A DNA stretch of 64,000 nt from Calvatia gigantea (Eukaryota > Basidiomycota > Agaricomycetes > Agaricales > Lycoperdaceae). The notes under the pieces are model-generated. The model did not search any database and had not been told where the DNA came from. It saw only the letters and a list, made by a program, of their open reading frames with translations. The position numbers and the translations under genes are program-made. Below are positions 10,464 through 19,869 of this stretch, piece after piece. The stretch is taken from NCBI GenBank assembly GCA_025093985.1, contig JACAAK010000004.1:4092001-4156000 (forward strand). The letters run 5' to 3'. How positions within the stretch are numbered: position 1 is the first letter of the stretch; the number at the start of each line of letters is the position of its first letter.

Positions 10464-10675
10464 AGAGGGACAAAACTGTTCCAATGCACTTAAAATATTA
10501 ATTAATTAATAACTCCCCTAAAACAAAGGATTACATAATCATACTTTGCATATGATTAGATAAGATACTGGACTATCTACAATTAAATTAGGAAGTGCAC
10601 AGCCACAGTAGTCCTTGAGATATGAGCTGATCTTCTGAGAAGTTCAAAACATTGGAACGGTTTTGTCCCTTACTG
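10464..10675 (-). repeat. Right terminal inverted repeat of Tc1
   Basis: Inverted match of the 212-bp left repeat. The few differences (such as one base in the CTCAAGGACTA/CTTGAGATATG area) imply a fairly young copy. Confidence 0.88.
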
Positions 10676-10884
10676 TATAAACCCATCTGTTCAACCAGAT
10701 GGCCACCATCTATTTAAGTGTAACTACCACCACTTGTATTTCTTATGCTTAACCACTTTGTGCTTTCCCCTCTACTGCTCTCAAGCCTTGTCTTAAGCTG
10801 CAACCTGAGTTAACAGCTCATAAAGGTCATAATATTTGGTTAAGTATCCCCACCTCACCTTGCAGAAAGGACCTAGTATATGAG

Positions 10885-11640
10885 CTTGAACCATGATGAA
10901 CCACAGTACAGAGTGATGTGAGAGGATAATGAATGTTGTAGATCAAAGGATCTAAAATAAGAAGTAAATCTCAGTCTTCATAGAGAATAAAACTAAGATA
11001 TATTAAATACCTAAAATAAGAAGTAAATCTGAGACTAATGTCAGATATTGAACAAAATACAATGGTATACTAGATTACTCACCTCAGTCTTCATAGAGAA
11101 CAAAACTGAGGTGTACATCCTACTTGGTAGTGAAAGTAACCTGTGATTATGTAAGGAAAGTGATGCCACAAACATAGTTAATGGAAATGGTAAACAATCA
11201 GTCAATTGTCTAAACTTAGTCCATAGGGCCATTTCTATAACACCTCCACTCAGCAAACATTTCTTTATTCTCATACACCAATATAGTTGACAAAACCAAC
11301 AAATTTTGGCATTGCAAGAGGCTTTGTGAACACATCTGTAACCTACTGTGCAAAGGAAACATGATTTATAGTGATCTTGCCACTCTTGAAATGGTCACAA
11401 ATGAATTGATATTTCATATCAATGTGTTTTGTATGTTCATTCATGTTTCCAGTCTTGATTAAATCTAAAGTACCCTGGTTATCAATGTGGATGGGTGTTG
11501 GCTCTTTTAAGCTTAGTCCAATAGACTTGAATAACATTTACATCCAAATTGCTTTCTGGCATGCTATCACAGCCACCGCAAATTTGGCCTCAACAGTTGG
11601 GAGTGTTACTAATGTTTGCTTCTTCAAGCCCTAGGAGAGT
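10885..11640 (-). mobile_element. Copia 3' fragment: RNase H end plus LTR
   Basis: On the minus strand 11343-11634 encodes the end of a Ty1/copia RNase H: an HIDNQGTLDLIKTGNMNEHT motif, then KHIDMKYQFICDH and KITINHV, the usual copia C-terminus. An LTR-like sequence starting TGTTATAG at 11242 follows and runs to ~10890. It holds a degenerate internal repeat (CAGTCTTCATAGAGAAYAAAACT at ~10974 and ~11083). The rest of the element is missing and the frame is interrupted downstream of the fragment. Confidence 0.7.
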
Positions 11641-11656
11641 GTACTACTGCCCATAC

Positions 11657-12026
11657 TGTCAGAGCAACCCCTGATAGTCCCTCCAGACTACCCTACAGCC
11701 CTTGGCTCTCATCCACTACACCTGCTCTCAGCTACTGTAACAGCAAAGCTGTTTTCATGCTTGAAAATCACTAATCTAAGGCATACAAGCCTAATCTAAT
11801 GATTACATCAGACCTTTCTATAGTAGTATGACCTAATCTAAAAGCCCAACAGTATAATAAAAGAATACTGAATCACTGTAGAACACTATAGCCATTGATG
11901 ATGGATAGTAGTGGCTATGGGATGACTACTATGCTTAACTAAAAGCAATTATTAATAGTGTACTATATGACCAGTTGTGATTGTGATTCTGGCTGGACCA
12001 GGCAGTAAAACCATTCCAATGCATCT
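11657..12026 (+). repeat. LTR-like repeat E (distantly B-like)
   Basis: Starts TGTCAGAGCAACCCCTGATAG, resembling the start of the family-B LTR (TGTCAGGGCAACC), then diverges. Bases ~11687-11815 recur identically at ~14698-14831. The right boundary is not defined; no coding sequence is seen. Confidence 0.45.
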
Positions 12027-12331
12027 ATACTGTTATGAATTTCTACTGATCAAGTTGTATCCTGTTATCATCTATGTTCCTATCTACCCAAGTACTGTTT
12101 CACCTATTTGTGTCAAGCAATCTCTGAGTATGACTCATAGTAGCTACCATGCCATTCTTGTTGGACATTTCATGTAGTTACCCCATCCATTCAACTGGAT
12201 GGTCTCTCTTTATTTAAGCATACATACACCCACTGTATTTGGTATGCTTAACCACCTTGTTCTTCTCCCCTTACTCACCCTCAAGTCTTAGCCTAAGTTG
12301 TAACCTGAGGTTTACTCAGACTAAGGTCATA
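12027..12331 (+). repeat. Family-A LTR in plus orientation next to A5
   Basis: Runs from TGTTATGAATTTCTACTGATC to GGTCATAACA, with TATTTAAGCATACATAC and TATGCTTAACCACC inside, matching family-A LTRs. It is joined directly to the pol 3' end of a minus-oriented A element, which is the wrong orientation for that element's own LTR. Confidence 0.75.
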
Positions 12332-14373
12332 ACACCCTCTTTTATAAGTATCCTCCAGATGCCTTTTTAGGTAGACTTGTATTGCCTCTTTCATGTTTCC
12401 CAGGTTGGATTCTGCTGTCCATACATTATCTTTATTGCTGTATCCTTTCCAGTATACTAAGAATTGATATTCCTATCCTTGTTTTTGTCATCCTCAGATC
12501 TGTTCTATCTCATATTCCTCTTTGTTATTGATTATCACTGGCTTAGGCACTGGGATGTCCTATTGGCTTGGGAATTTGGTCTTTTGCACTGGTAATAGCA
12601 ATTGTTTGTTGAAGATGTTGTGGATGGCCCATCTCTCTGGTAATGCAAGCTGGTATGCTACTTCTCCTATTCTTCTCTTGATTTGAAAAGGTCTATACCT
12701 TTTTTGAACTAGCTTCTTTAATGGCTGATTGGTGTGTATATTGGTGTTTTCTAGCCACACTTTATTGCTAATTTGGTATGTTTTGGAATAGAGTCTGCTA
12801 TTGTCATATTACTATTTTATCTTTTCTTGATATAGCTGCAGTACTGATGAGGCATTGTCTTTGGCAGCCTATAGCTGTTTCAAGAACTTCATGCTGCTTG
12901 GGTTGTTAATAGCTCCACTATTTTTTTCTTCCCAGGGATATCATTTGTAATTTAAAAAAACAGCATTTCCTGTATTCCTCTATATTGTTTGTCATTATAC
13001 TGGAATTCAGCCATCAGCAACTATTCTGACCAGTTGTCTTGGTTATAGCTGCAGTATAATCAGAGATAGGTTTCCACTTCTCAACTGATTTACTCTATTT
13101 GTCCATTAGTTTGGAAATAGTAGGCTATTGAAAGGTTCTATTCTATTTCTAGCCCATTGAATAGCTCCTTGGTGAATTCTGATGCAAACTGTGTTCCTTA
13201 GTCACTCAGGACTTTCTACAGTACTCCATGTAGTTTCCATACTTCATTTCAGTAGATTCAGGCTACATCCTTAAATGAAATGTTTATTCTTGTTGCTATG
13301 GGTCATATTATTTTTGTGAATTGGTCAATAATTACAAGTATTGTGTTATTTCTATTTGATGTTGGTAATGGCCTGATGGGATCAATACTGATTTCTTCCC
13401 ATGAATTCTATAGAGTAGAGAAAGGGTGTAGTAGCAATTTAAGCAGTATTATTTGGATTTTGTTCTTTTGACACATTTGGCAGCCTCAGGTATACTTCCT
13501 CATGTCTTTTTAGATAGAGGGCCACCAGTAGTTCCTGGTGATAAGTTCAGCCATTTTGTATTGACCTGGGTGTCCTGCATTAGGGGCATCATGGTACTAA
13601 TGTAGGATCTCTTCTCATAGCTTTGTGTCTAGTGGTATATATGCACTGCTTCTTTTATAGATAACTTGGTCATGTTCAATTAGGTCAGAATTGTCTTTGT
13701 TTAGGACTATTGTAACCACTGTTTCTCTTTGGATACTCTTTCTGATTTGTTCTAGAAATGTGAGTTTGATAAACACTTCTGCTCAGAGTAAGATGATATT
13801 GTTGGGGCTTTCTTTGCCCTTTTGTATTCTCTACATCCAGTCTTCTCAGATCATAGTGACTAGTTTGCTATCTGTCTGTTTGGGTTCTTGATATAGTTAA
13901 GATAGTAGGTCTACTTTAGTATTGGTCTTGCTAAATACATGCTATAGAACAAAATTGTAGTCCTGTAGGTGTAAATACCATTTTGCTTGCCTTCCATTGA
14001 GTTTCTAGGGTTTCCTGAAGTATTTGAGGTTCTCATGGTCAGTCTATGTTTTAAAAATTTCTTCAGTATTGAGGAGATAGTGTTGCCATTCTTTTAAGGT
14101 ATGAACAATTGCCAATAGTTCTTTGTTATAGATTTCATAATTTCTTTCTACTAGTGAAAGTGTACAAGATATGAATGCAATTGGGTGCTATTTCCCTCCT
14201 TGTTGTTGCAGCAATACTTCTTCTATAGTATAGTTGGAAATATTGACCTCTACTTGAAATAACCTTATCTTTGGGGCAACACTAGTGTTAGTTTCTTGGT
14301 AATACATTGTTTTAGGTTGTCAAATGTGTTTTGATGTTCCTCTGTCCATTCCTATGTAGTTGATTCTTTAAGC

Positions 14374-14703
14374 TTGTTGAGTAGTCCTGTAATCTTGCTG
14401 AAGTTCTTGATAAATCATTGGTAGTAATTGGTGAACCTGAGGAATATTTTGACTGCCTTGGTATTTCCTGGATTGGGCTAGTCTTGTACTGATTTTATCT
14501 TTTCTTCTTCCATTTTGATTTGTCTATAGTCTGCTTTCACTCCAAGTATTAGAATTTCTTTTGCATTGAAAATGTACTTTAATCTCTTGAAACACAGGTT
14601 ATATTAAGCTGCTTATTTGAGGAATCATATGGTTTAGTCTTTGAGCTATTCCTTTGTGTCTCCAGGAATTGTGAAATTATCCATGTAATAACTATGTCTC
14701 CAG
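14374..14703. repeat. 330-bp direct duplication, copy 1
   Basis: Identical by eye to ~17022-17351; both start TGAGTAGTCCTGTAATCTTG and end AATAACTATGTCTCC. It is A5 reverse-transcriptase sequence. The copies flank the E/copia insert, with short microhomologies at both seams (CTCC and TGAGTAG). Confidence 0.85.
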
Positions 14704-14831
14704 ACTACCCTACAGCCCTTGGCTCTCATCCACTACACCTGCTCTCAGCTACTGTAACAGCAAAGCTGTTTTCATGCTTGAAAATCACTAATCTAAGGCA
14801 TACAAGCCTAATCTAATGATTACATCAGACC

Positions 14832-15242
14832 TGTTGAATCTCGATCCGTACCACTACGTTGGTTCAGTCTATTTATAACTGAAACGGGTTCTTGAGTACT
14901 TCACTCTTGAAGAGAGATAACGAACAATGTACTAGACTGCACTCTAGGTTGCTGGTCATGGTCTATTAAGAGTAGAACATTGTACGCAGTATGCTCTGTA
15001 TATGCTACTGGCAGATAAGACCTCACCTGTATTAGGTAGAACGGCGCACAGACCAGAGACATTAGATATATAAGACCTATGTAGTATGCGTACATTCCTT
15101 AGACAATCCAGTCTATTCTTCTGCCCATCATTCCACTAAGATATCCACTAGCTACGGTCTATAACCAACATCTCAATAAACCCAGTGAGTATGACTCCCC
15201 TCCGCCACTAGCCTATGCTATTGTGGTGTACTCGTCTTAACA
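14832..15242 (+). repeat. Copia LTR (5')
   Basis: A 411-bp segment from TGTTGAATCTCG to GTCTTAACA, bounded by TG/CA and followed at once by a copia-type primer-binding site. It contains TATATAAG at ~15065. It retains many CpGs, unlike its surroundings, so it is young. It begins exactly where the duplicated E segment stops. Confidence 0.75.
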
Positions 15243-15256
15243 GGTTATGGGCCCCG
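15243..15256 (+). promoter_or_regulatory. Primer-binding site for half-tRNA-iMet
   Basis: GGTTATGGGCCCCG follows the LTR with no gap. It complements the anticodon-stem/loop end of the 5' half of initiator tRNA-Met (...GGGCCCAUAACC), the primer known for Drosophila copia. The match to this species' tRNA is inferred. Confidence 0.6.
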
Positions 15257-15439
15257 ACTGCCGCTCACTCCAACCGCGTTTAGCAATGCTGGTAGAGTGT
15301 AGGAGGCTACGGTCGTACGCAACCTGGGAGACAGTGGCCCTTTGGTCCATTTGATCCCTGTGTCTGCCCCATGTTGCGACGCGTGCATCACGCACTGCAG
15401 TCCTACATGATGCTAACGCGTGTTTACCCTATCTTAGAT

Positions 15440-17021
15440 ATGTCCAAACCGGCACCTGCTCCGCAGGGCTTTGTTCAAACCCCTAGCGGGCAGCTTCCCG
15501 TCCTTACTGGGATGGGTAATTACACTATCTGGTCGCTTCGCCTTCGGTCTGCACTTATGTGCATTTCCTTAAACGATTGCTCCTGGACCGGATGGGACTT
15601 CTCTGGAGCCATGGACAAACCCATCCAATACGAGCAGGCCTACGGACCTGAGCACCCAGCTACCCCGGCGACTAGCACTTCGCCGGCACGTCCCGCACGA
15701 CCAGGAACTCCAATTCCTGCGACTGCTGAGGAGCGCCGCAGTGTTGGTATGGCCAACAACCTCCGGATGCGAGCCCTTGGGTTGATTGAGGCAACTCTCC
15801 CCAACAGCATGCTCAAGCATTCCGCCCGGGATGCTCGCGCTCTCTGGTCTCAGTTGCAGGGCCAATACGGCCTTCCTGGACCAGCTCAGGTCTACAACGA
15901 GTTCATTCGCGCAATAACGTTTGAGCTCCCTCTCGGTGGTGATCCCTCGCTCAAGATGAGCGAGCTCCAGCAGATCTTCGGGCAGCTCGACGCCATGGAT
16001 AGTGGCATTGCCCCGGAGATCGAGACGATGGTCCTCCTCCACTCTCTCCACCCGTCTTTGAGCCACGTAGCTCAGACGCTCCTCACCTCGAACACGTCGC
16101 TTCATGAGCTGACGTGGGATAAGGCCCGAAGCGGTATCATTGCCACTTACGCCTCCAACCAGACCGCCCACGCGCAACGAGCGCGCTTCACTCCACGACA
16201 AGGAGGTGGGCAGCAGCAGCAGCAGCGCCAGCAGCAAGGAGGGCAGCAGCGACCGCAAGGTCAGCAGCAACCTTCGGGGTCTAAAAAGCCCCAGCAGCAG
16301 CAGCAGCAGCAGCAGCAGCAAAAGCCATCTGGAGGAGAAGGCGACGGCGAGAAGAAACGCCGATGGCGCCCCCGAGGAAAAGGAAAGGGAAAGGAAAAGG
16401 AGGGAGGTGCGCAAGGCAATGCCGCCACCTCTTCCGGCTATATCCAGGACGTGGATTTCGTGTCGCAGGCACAAACCGTGCCGCCACCATCCACTCGTGC
16501 CCTTGTAGAAGCAACGCGTCGAGCCAAGACACCTCCCGTTGCCTCTAACTCGGCAGCCACTGGCAGCAATGCCACTCCACTCGCGTCACGCATTACTGCG
16601 CCCGAGCCCGAAGCTCGTCGCAAACCTTCGGTGAAAGCCAAGGTTACCGCCTTGAAGAAGTGGGATGAACGTCTCAAATCAACTTCTTCGTCGGGCGAGA
16701 GTTCGGAGGAGATGTGGAAGCGCTTTGACGAAATGGATGTAGAGCCGACTCCATCCACCGTCACAAGGGAAGAAGACGAGATCGCGTGGCCGGCGCCAGT
16801 GTATAACAGGCCGGCGATTATCAAGAAGCCCAAGCCGCTCAAGAAGAAGCAGGCACCGAAGGAGATCAAGTCCGTCCTCGAGTCGGTCTTAGATGACAAC
16901 GACTCGGACACCGACTACGGTTCCGACGGAGGGTGTGGGTCAGTACCTTCCACTGACTACTATTCTTGTTCTGATGCAGAGGATGATGTGCAGCCCCATC
17001 AACAGATGGGACGGAACGATA
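15440..17021 (+). CDS. Copia gag, truncated at its 3' end
   Basis: The ORF opens at MSKPAPAPQG (15440; an in-frame ATG lies at 15371) and encodes a copia-type capsid domain in residues ~1-260: GNYTIWSLRLRSAL, DARALWSQLQGQYG, ELPLGGDPSLKMSELQQIF, LLHSLHPSLSHVAQTLL. A Gln-rich, basic region follows, encoded by a CAG-rich tract at ~16210-16320, then RRWRPRGKGKGKEKEG. The rest is acidic and Ser-rich. I see no CCHC zinc knuckle. The frame continues by chance to 17071, but after ~17021 the DNA is A5 sequence, so no protease, integrase or reverse transcriptase is attached. The high CpG content marks it as young. Confidence 0.7.
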
Positions 17022-17351
17022 TAGTGAGTAGTCCTGTAATCTTGCTGAAGTTCTTGATAAATCATTGGTAGTAATTGGTGAACCTGAGGAATATTTTGAC
17101 TGCCTTGGTATTTCCTGGATTGGGCTAGTCTTGTACTGATTTTATCTTTTCTTCTTCCATTTTGATTTGTCTATAGTCTGCTTTCACTCCAAGTATTAGA
17201 ATTTCTTTTGCATTGAAAATGTACTTTAATCTCTTGAAACACAGGTTATATTAAGCTGCTTATTTGAGGAATCATATGGTTTAGTCTTTGAGCTATTCCT
17301 TTGTGTCTCCAGGAATTGTGAAATTATCCATGTAATAACTATGTCTCCATT
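17022..17351. repeat. 330-bp direct duplication, copy 2
   Basis: Second copy of 14374-14703. After it, A5 reverse-transcriptase sequence continues naturally (ATTTTGCAGTAGATTGCAG) up to the B1 LTR at 17372, so this is the copy in native context. Confidence 0.85.
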
Positions 17352-17371
17352 TTGCAGTAGATTGCAGAATA

Positions 17372-17749
17372 TGTCAGGACAACCTCCAATAGTCTCTCTA
17401 GACTGTCCCACAACCCCAGGCCCTTACCTGCACTCAGCTACACAGATATGAATAATAACTGGAGATCCTGATAGATAATAATAGACTTATGTATATAATG
17501 AAACAATAGAACAATGGATGGTAGAGTAGTAAAACAATAGAACAATAGATGGTAGAGTAGTATATATCAACCTGTATACCTGCAGAGGACCCTTATCCAA
17601 TTTTCTAAGGATTCTCCTGTAGATATGTAGTCTACACAGTTACTTGTAATATAACTAAGGATTCCCCTGCAGTTACTTACTCATCCACTTTGCCTGACTT
17701 GTGAGAGTCTCATGACCCTAAGCTGCTCAGACTGCAGATTGTCTTTATA
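17372..17749 (+). repeat. B1 5' LTR
   Basis: Starts TGTCAGGACAACC and ends GATTGTCTTTATA (TG...TA, the CA end mutated). It aligns with the B LTRs at 45748, 46833, 54933 and 58318. A 31-bp unit (AAACAATAGAACAAT...) is duplicated in tandem at 17501-17562, which makes it longer than its relatives. Confidence 0.8.
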
Positions 17750-18551
17750 AAAAAATTAGATCTCATAGGAGACCTGGTCACCTACTGGGAACAACTCCAA
17801 GAAGTTCCCCCCAAATACCCTCTATCAGCTGACCCCATCTCTATCTACCTGACCTACCCTCCATACTGGACTAGCCCCAGCCATAACCACAGCAGGTTTA
17901 ACTGCAGCCAACATAGAATGTCTTCCTTAGAACAAATACTTGCACAACTGCAGAATAGCCTGCAGGAGGTGATAAATTATCAGGTAGCATGTGAACTGAG
18001 AGTCTATGAAACACTTTCCTCCTTACAAGGTTAGATTAGCATGGTGGCTGCTACAAATACCCCTGTCTTCCATACTCTACAACTTTCCACCAACTACACT
18101 TCTGCTTCTGTACCTCAGCCATACTCTGTATCCATCCAGGCCAAGGTAGCCACCCTATCCAACTTTAATGGAGACTGCTCCAAAAGTTGCACATTCCTCA
18201 ACTCCTGCTATATTTACCTTTAGTTATGCAAGGATCAGTTCAAGGATAAAGATGTCCAGATTCTGTAGGCATTGTCATATATAAAAAGTGGCTGTGTAGC
18301 TAAGTAGGCTGAGAACATAATACATTGGGAAGAGTAATACTCAGGACAAACCCACTTCCTTAGTTAGAAAGATTTTTCCATGGAGTTCTATAAGCACTTC
18401 TTTTCTATGGATGTGGAAACCACTGCAGTTAACATTTTGGAAGGCATAGGGTACTACCAGAGCAACTAGAATGTTGATGATTACCTCAATGACTTCTGCA
18501 ACTTTATTTCAGACTTAGGATACATTGATCTGAAAGTAGTAGTAGTTAAAT

Positions 18552-18858
18552 TGTTACGACCTTAGTCGGTTTAGACCTCAGGTTGCAGCTCTGGCTAAGT
18601 CTTGAGGGCGAGTGAGGGAAAGAGAACAGAAGATGGTTAAGCGTACCGAGTACAACAGAGTGTATGTACACTTAAGTATGTCTAAAGTCATCCGGTTGAA
18701 CGGATGGAGTAACTACATGAAACGTCCGGTGAGAGCGTAGTAGTTGGTACAAGTCATATCTCGGAGAACACTGGACTAGAATAGACGAAACAGGTACGCG
18801 GATAGTTGGAAATACAGAATAGTACGGAACTTGTTATGATCAGTGGAAACTCATAACA
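18552..18858 (-). repeat. A1 3' LTR
   Basis: 307 bp, TGTTATGAG...GTCGTAACA in element sense. Near-identical to the LTR at 24636-24942. It lies just downstream of ORF3. Confidence 0.9.
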
Positions 18859-18876
18859 ATACCCTCCGATTAGACT

Positions 18877-19863
18877 TCATGCCTCAGGAAGTTCGTCGAA
18901 CTCTCCGTTGACTACGGCTGCAGCGAGGGCTTTTTTGGTGGCTCCGATGAGGTACTTTCCTTCGTTTGAGCGTGCGAAGAAGACGGGCAAGTGGCTGCGG
19001 CCATCTTGACGGATAGGGACTGGGACTCCATTGAAGGGGAACTCGGTTATGGTGGAGTTGTCCCAGTAATTCTTGACTATCGTTCTCCAGTAGTGTTGGT
19101 CCTTCTCTTGGCCTGGTAATACAGTGTGGAATCTTGTTGGTGGGAGAAAAACTGATACGATCTGAGGTGGGGTGATAGTTTTTATGAATCATCGGAGTGC
19201 GTTGACTTCTTCCTTCATTGAGACGGTGGTTTCTTCATCCATGGGCATGTCGGCTCGTTTGGCTGGTGGGGGACGGATGGTGGTGTGTAGGTCGGCGAGA
19301 GTGATTCCGATACACATAACGAGTTGGTCGATGTCGGGATCTTCGGTGGTTTTATCACGTCCTAGCAAGTTCATGGCGACATCTGCGAGTTCTAAGAAGA
19401 TGTTGGCGATATCAAGGTGTTTGAATACCTCTAGAGCGAGGTCAACACGGCTCTGAAGACTGTGAACCCGGTTTTGTTCACTGGGTGTGAGGGTGGATAA
19501 TTCTAGCACATGGAAGATGGCAGGGATGTGCTAGCTTGTAGAGGATGACGCGTTGGCGAACCCAGCGTACATGTCTGCGAAGGTGATACAAGCGGTGGCG
19601 AGGGTGATGTGACGGTTTACTGCGAGTCGTTTGTTCTGGGCTGTGATTGTTTCCACTTCATCGTTTGTGGCTTTGTTGACATCTTTGAGGAGGGCCTCGA
19701 GGAGTCCTTGTGCAGGGGACGGGGTGGTTGCGAGGTTATAACGGGTTCCTTGGGGTGTGGGCGCGTGGCTGTTGCCTGGTTTTTGGAGGGGAACTGAGGA
19801 GATCGTGGTTGGGTTGGGGTGGACGAGGGAGTTGATAGAGATGCAGTTGGCTTGGGAGGACAT
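18877..19863 (-). pseudogene. A1 ORF3 (accessory gene after pol), two stops
   Basis: Collinear with the 328-codon ORF3 of A3. A TAG replaces the Gln before HIPAI (~19528) and a TGA replaces an Arg in LRRFIK (~19187). Everything else stays in frame, including the Pro-rich N-terminus and the end in DELPEA. It starts six bases after the pol stop (TAG at 19870-19872), as in A2 and A3. The function is not recognised; see the A3 copy. Confidence 0.75.
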
Positions 19864-19869
19864 GTTTGG

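Larger units (their letters stand above)
9071..10675 (+). mobile_element. Tc1/mariner DNA transposon, apparently intact
   Basis: The element starts CAGTAAGGGACAAAACCG, ends with its reverse complement, and is flanked by TA on both sides (9069-9070 and 10676-10677), the Tc1/mariner target duplication. It carries one uninterrupted transposase gene between two 212-bp inverted repeats. With both ends, TA duplication and full catalytic triad present, it could be autonomous. It sits in the LTR of A0. Confidence 0.93.
8936..10834 (+). mobile_element. A0: family-A gypsy LTR split by a Tc1 transposon
   Basis: Plus-strand LTR sequence begins TGTTGTGATTT at 8936, runs to TTCATGTA at 9070, and resumes after the Tc1 element at 10676 with the matching part (ATCTGTTCAACCAGATGG, TATTTAAGTG, CTTATGCTTAACCAC), ending near 10834. 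It is followed by the leader TTTGGTTAAGTATCCCCACCTCACC and an ATGAGCTTGAACC that matches the gag start of family A. The rest of this element is gone; copia sequence follows at ~10885. Heavily CpG-depleted, so old. Confidence 0.7.
12332..17371 (-). pseudogene. A5: decayed family-A pol (interrupted)
   Basis: Minus-strand remnants in pol order read from the right: reverse transcriptase (17352-17371, 17022-17351 or its copy 14374-14703), RNase H (~14000-14300), integrase HHCC and core (~13060-13620), the integrase C-terminal GPY-like part (12560-12760) and chromodomain (~12340-12500). All are riddled with stops, and the sequence is almost free of CpG. The downstream ORF3 found in A1-A3 is missing. 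A copia fragment (14832-17021) plus a 330-bp duplication interrupt it. Confidence 0.75.

Noticed and set aside
15569..16474. 301-aa minus-strand ORF opposite copia gag
   Set aside because: Leucine-rich shadow of the CAG-rich sense gene; no independent support.
15371..17071. 566-aa ORF taken as one copia gag protein
   Set aside because: The last ~17 codons are A5 sequence from the duplicated segment; the gag portion ends near 17021.
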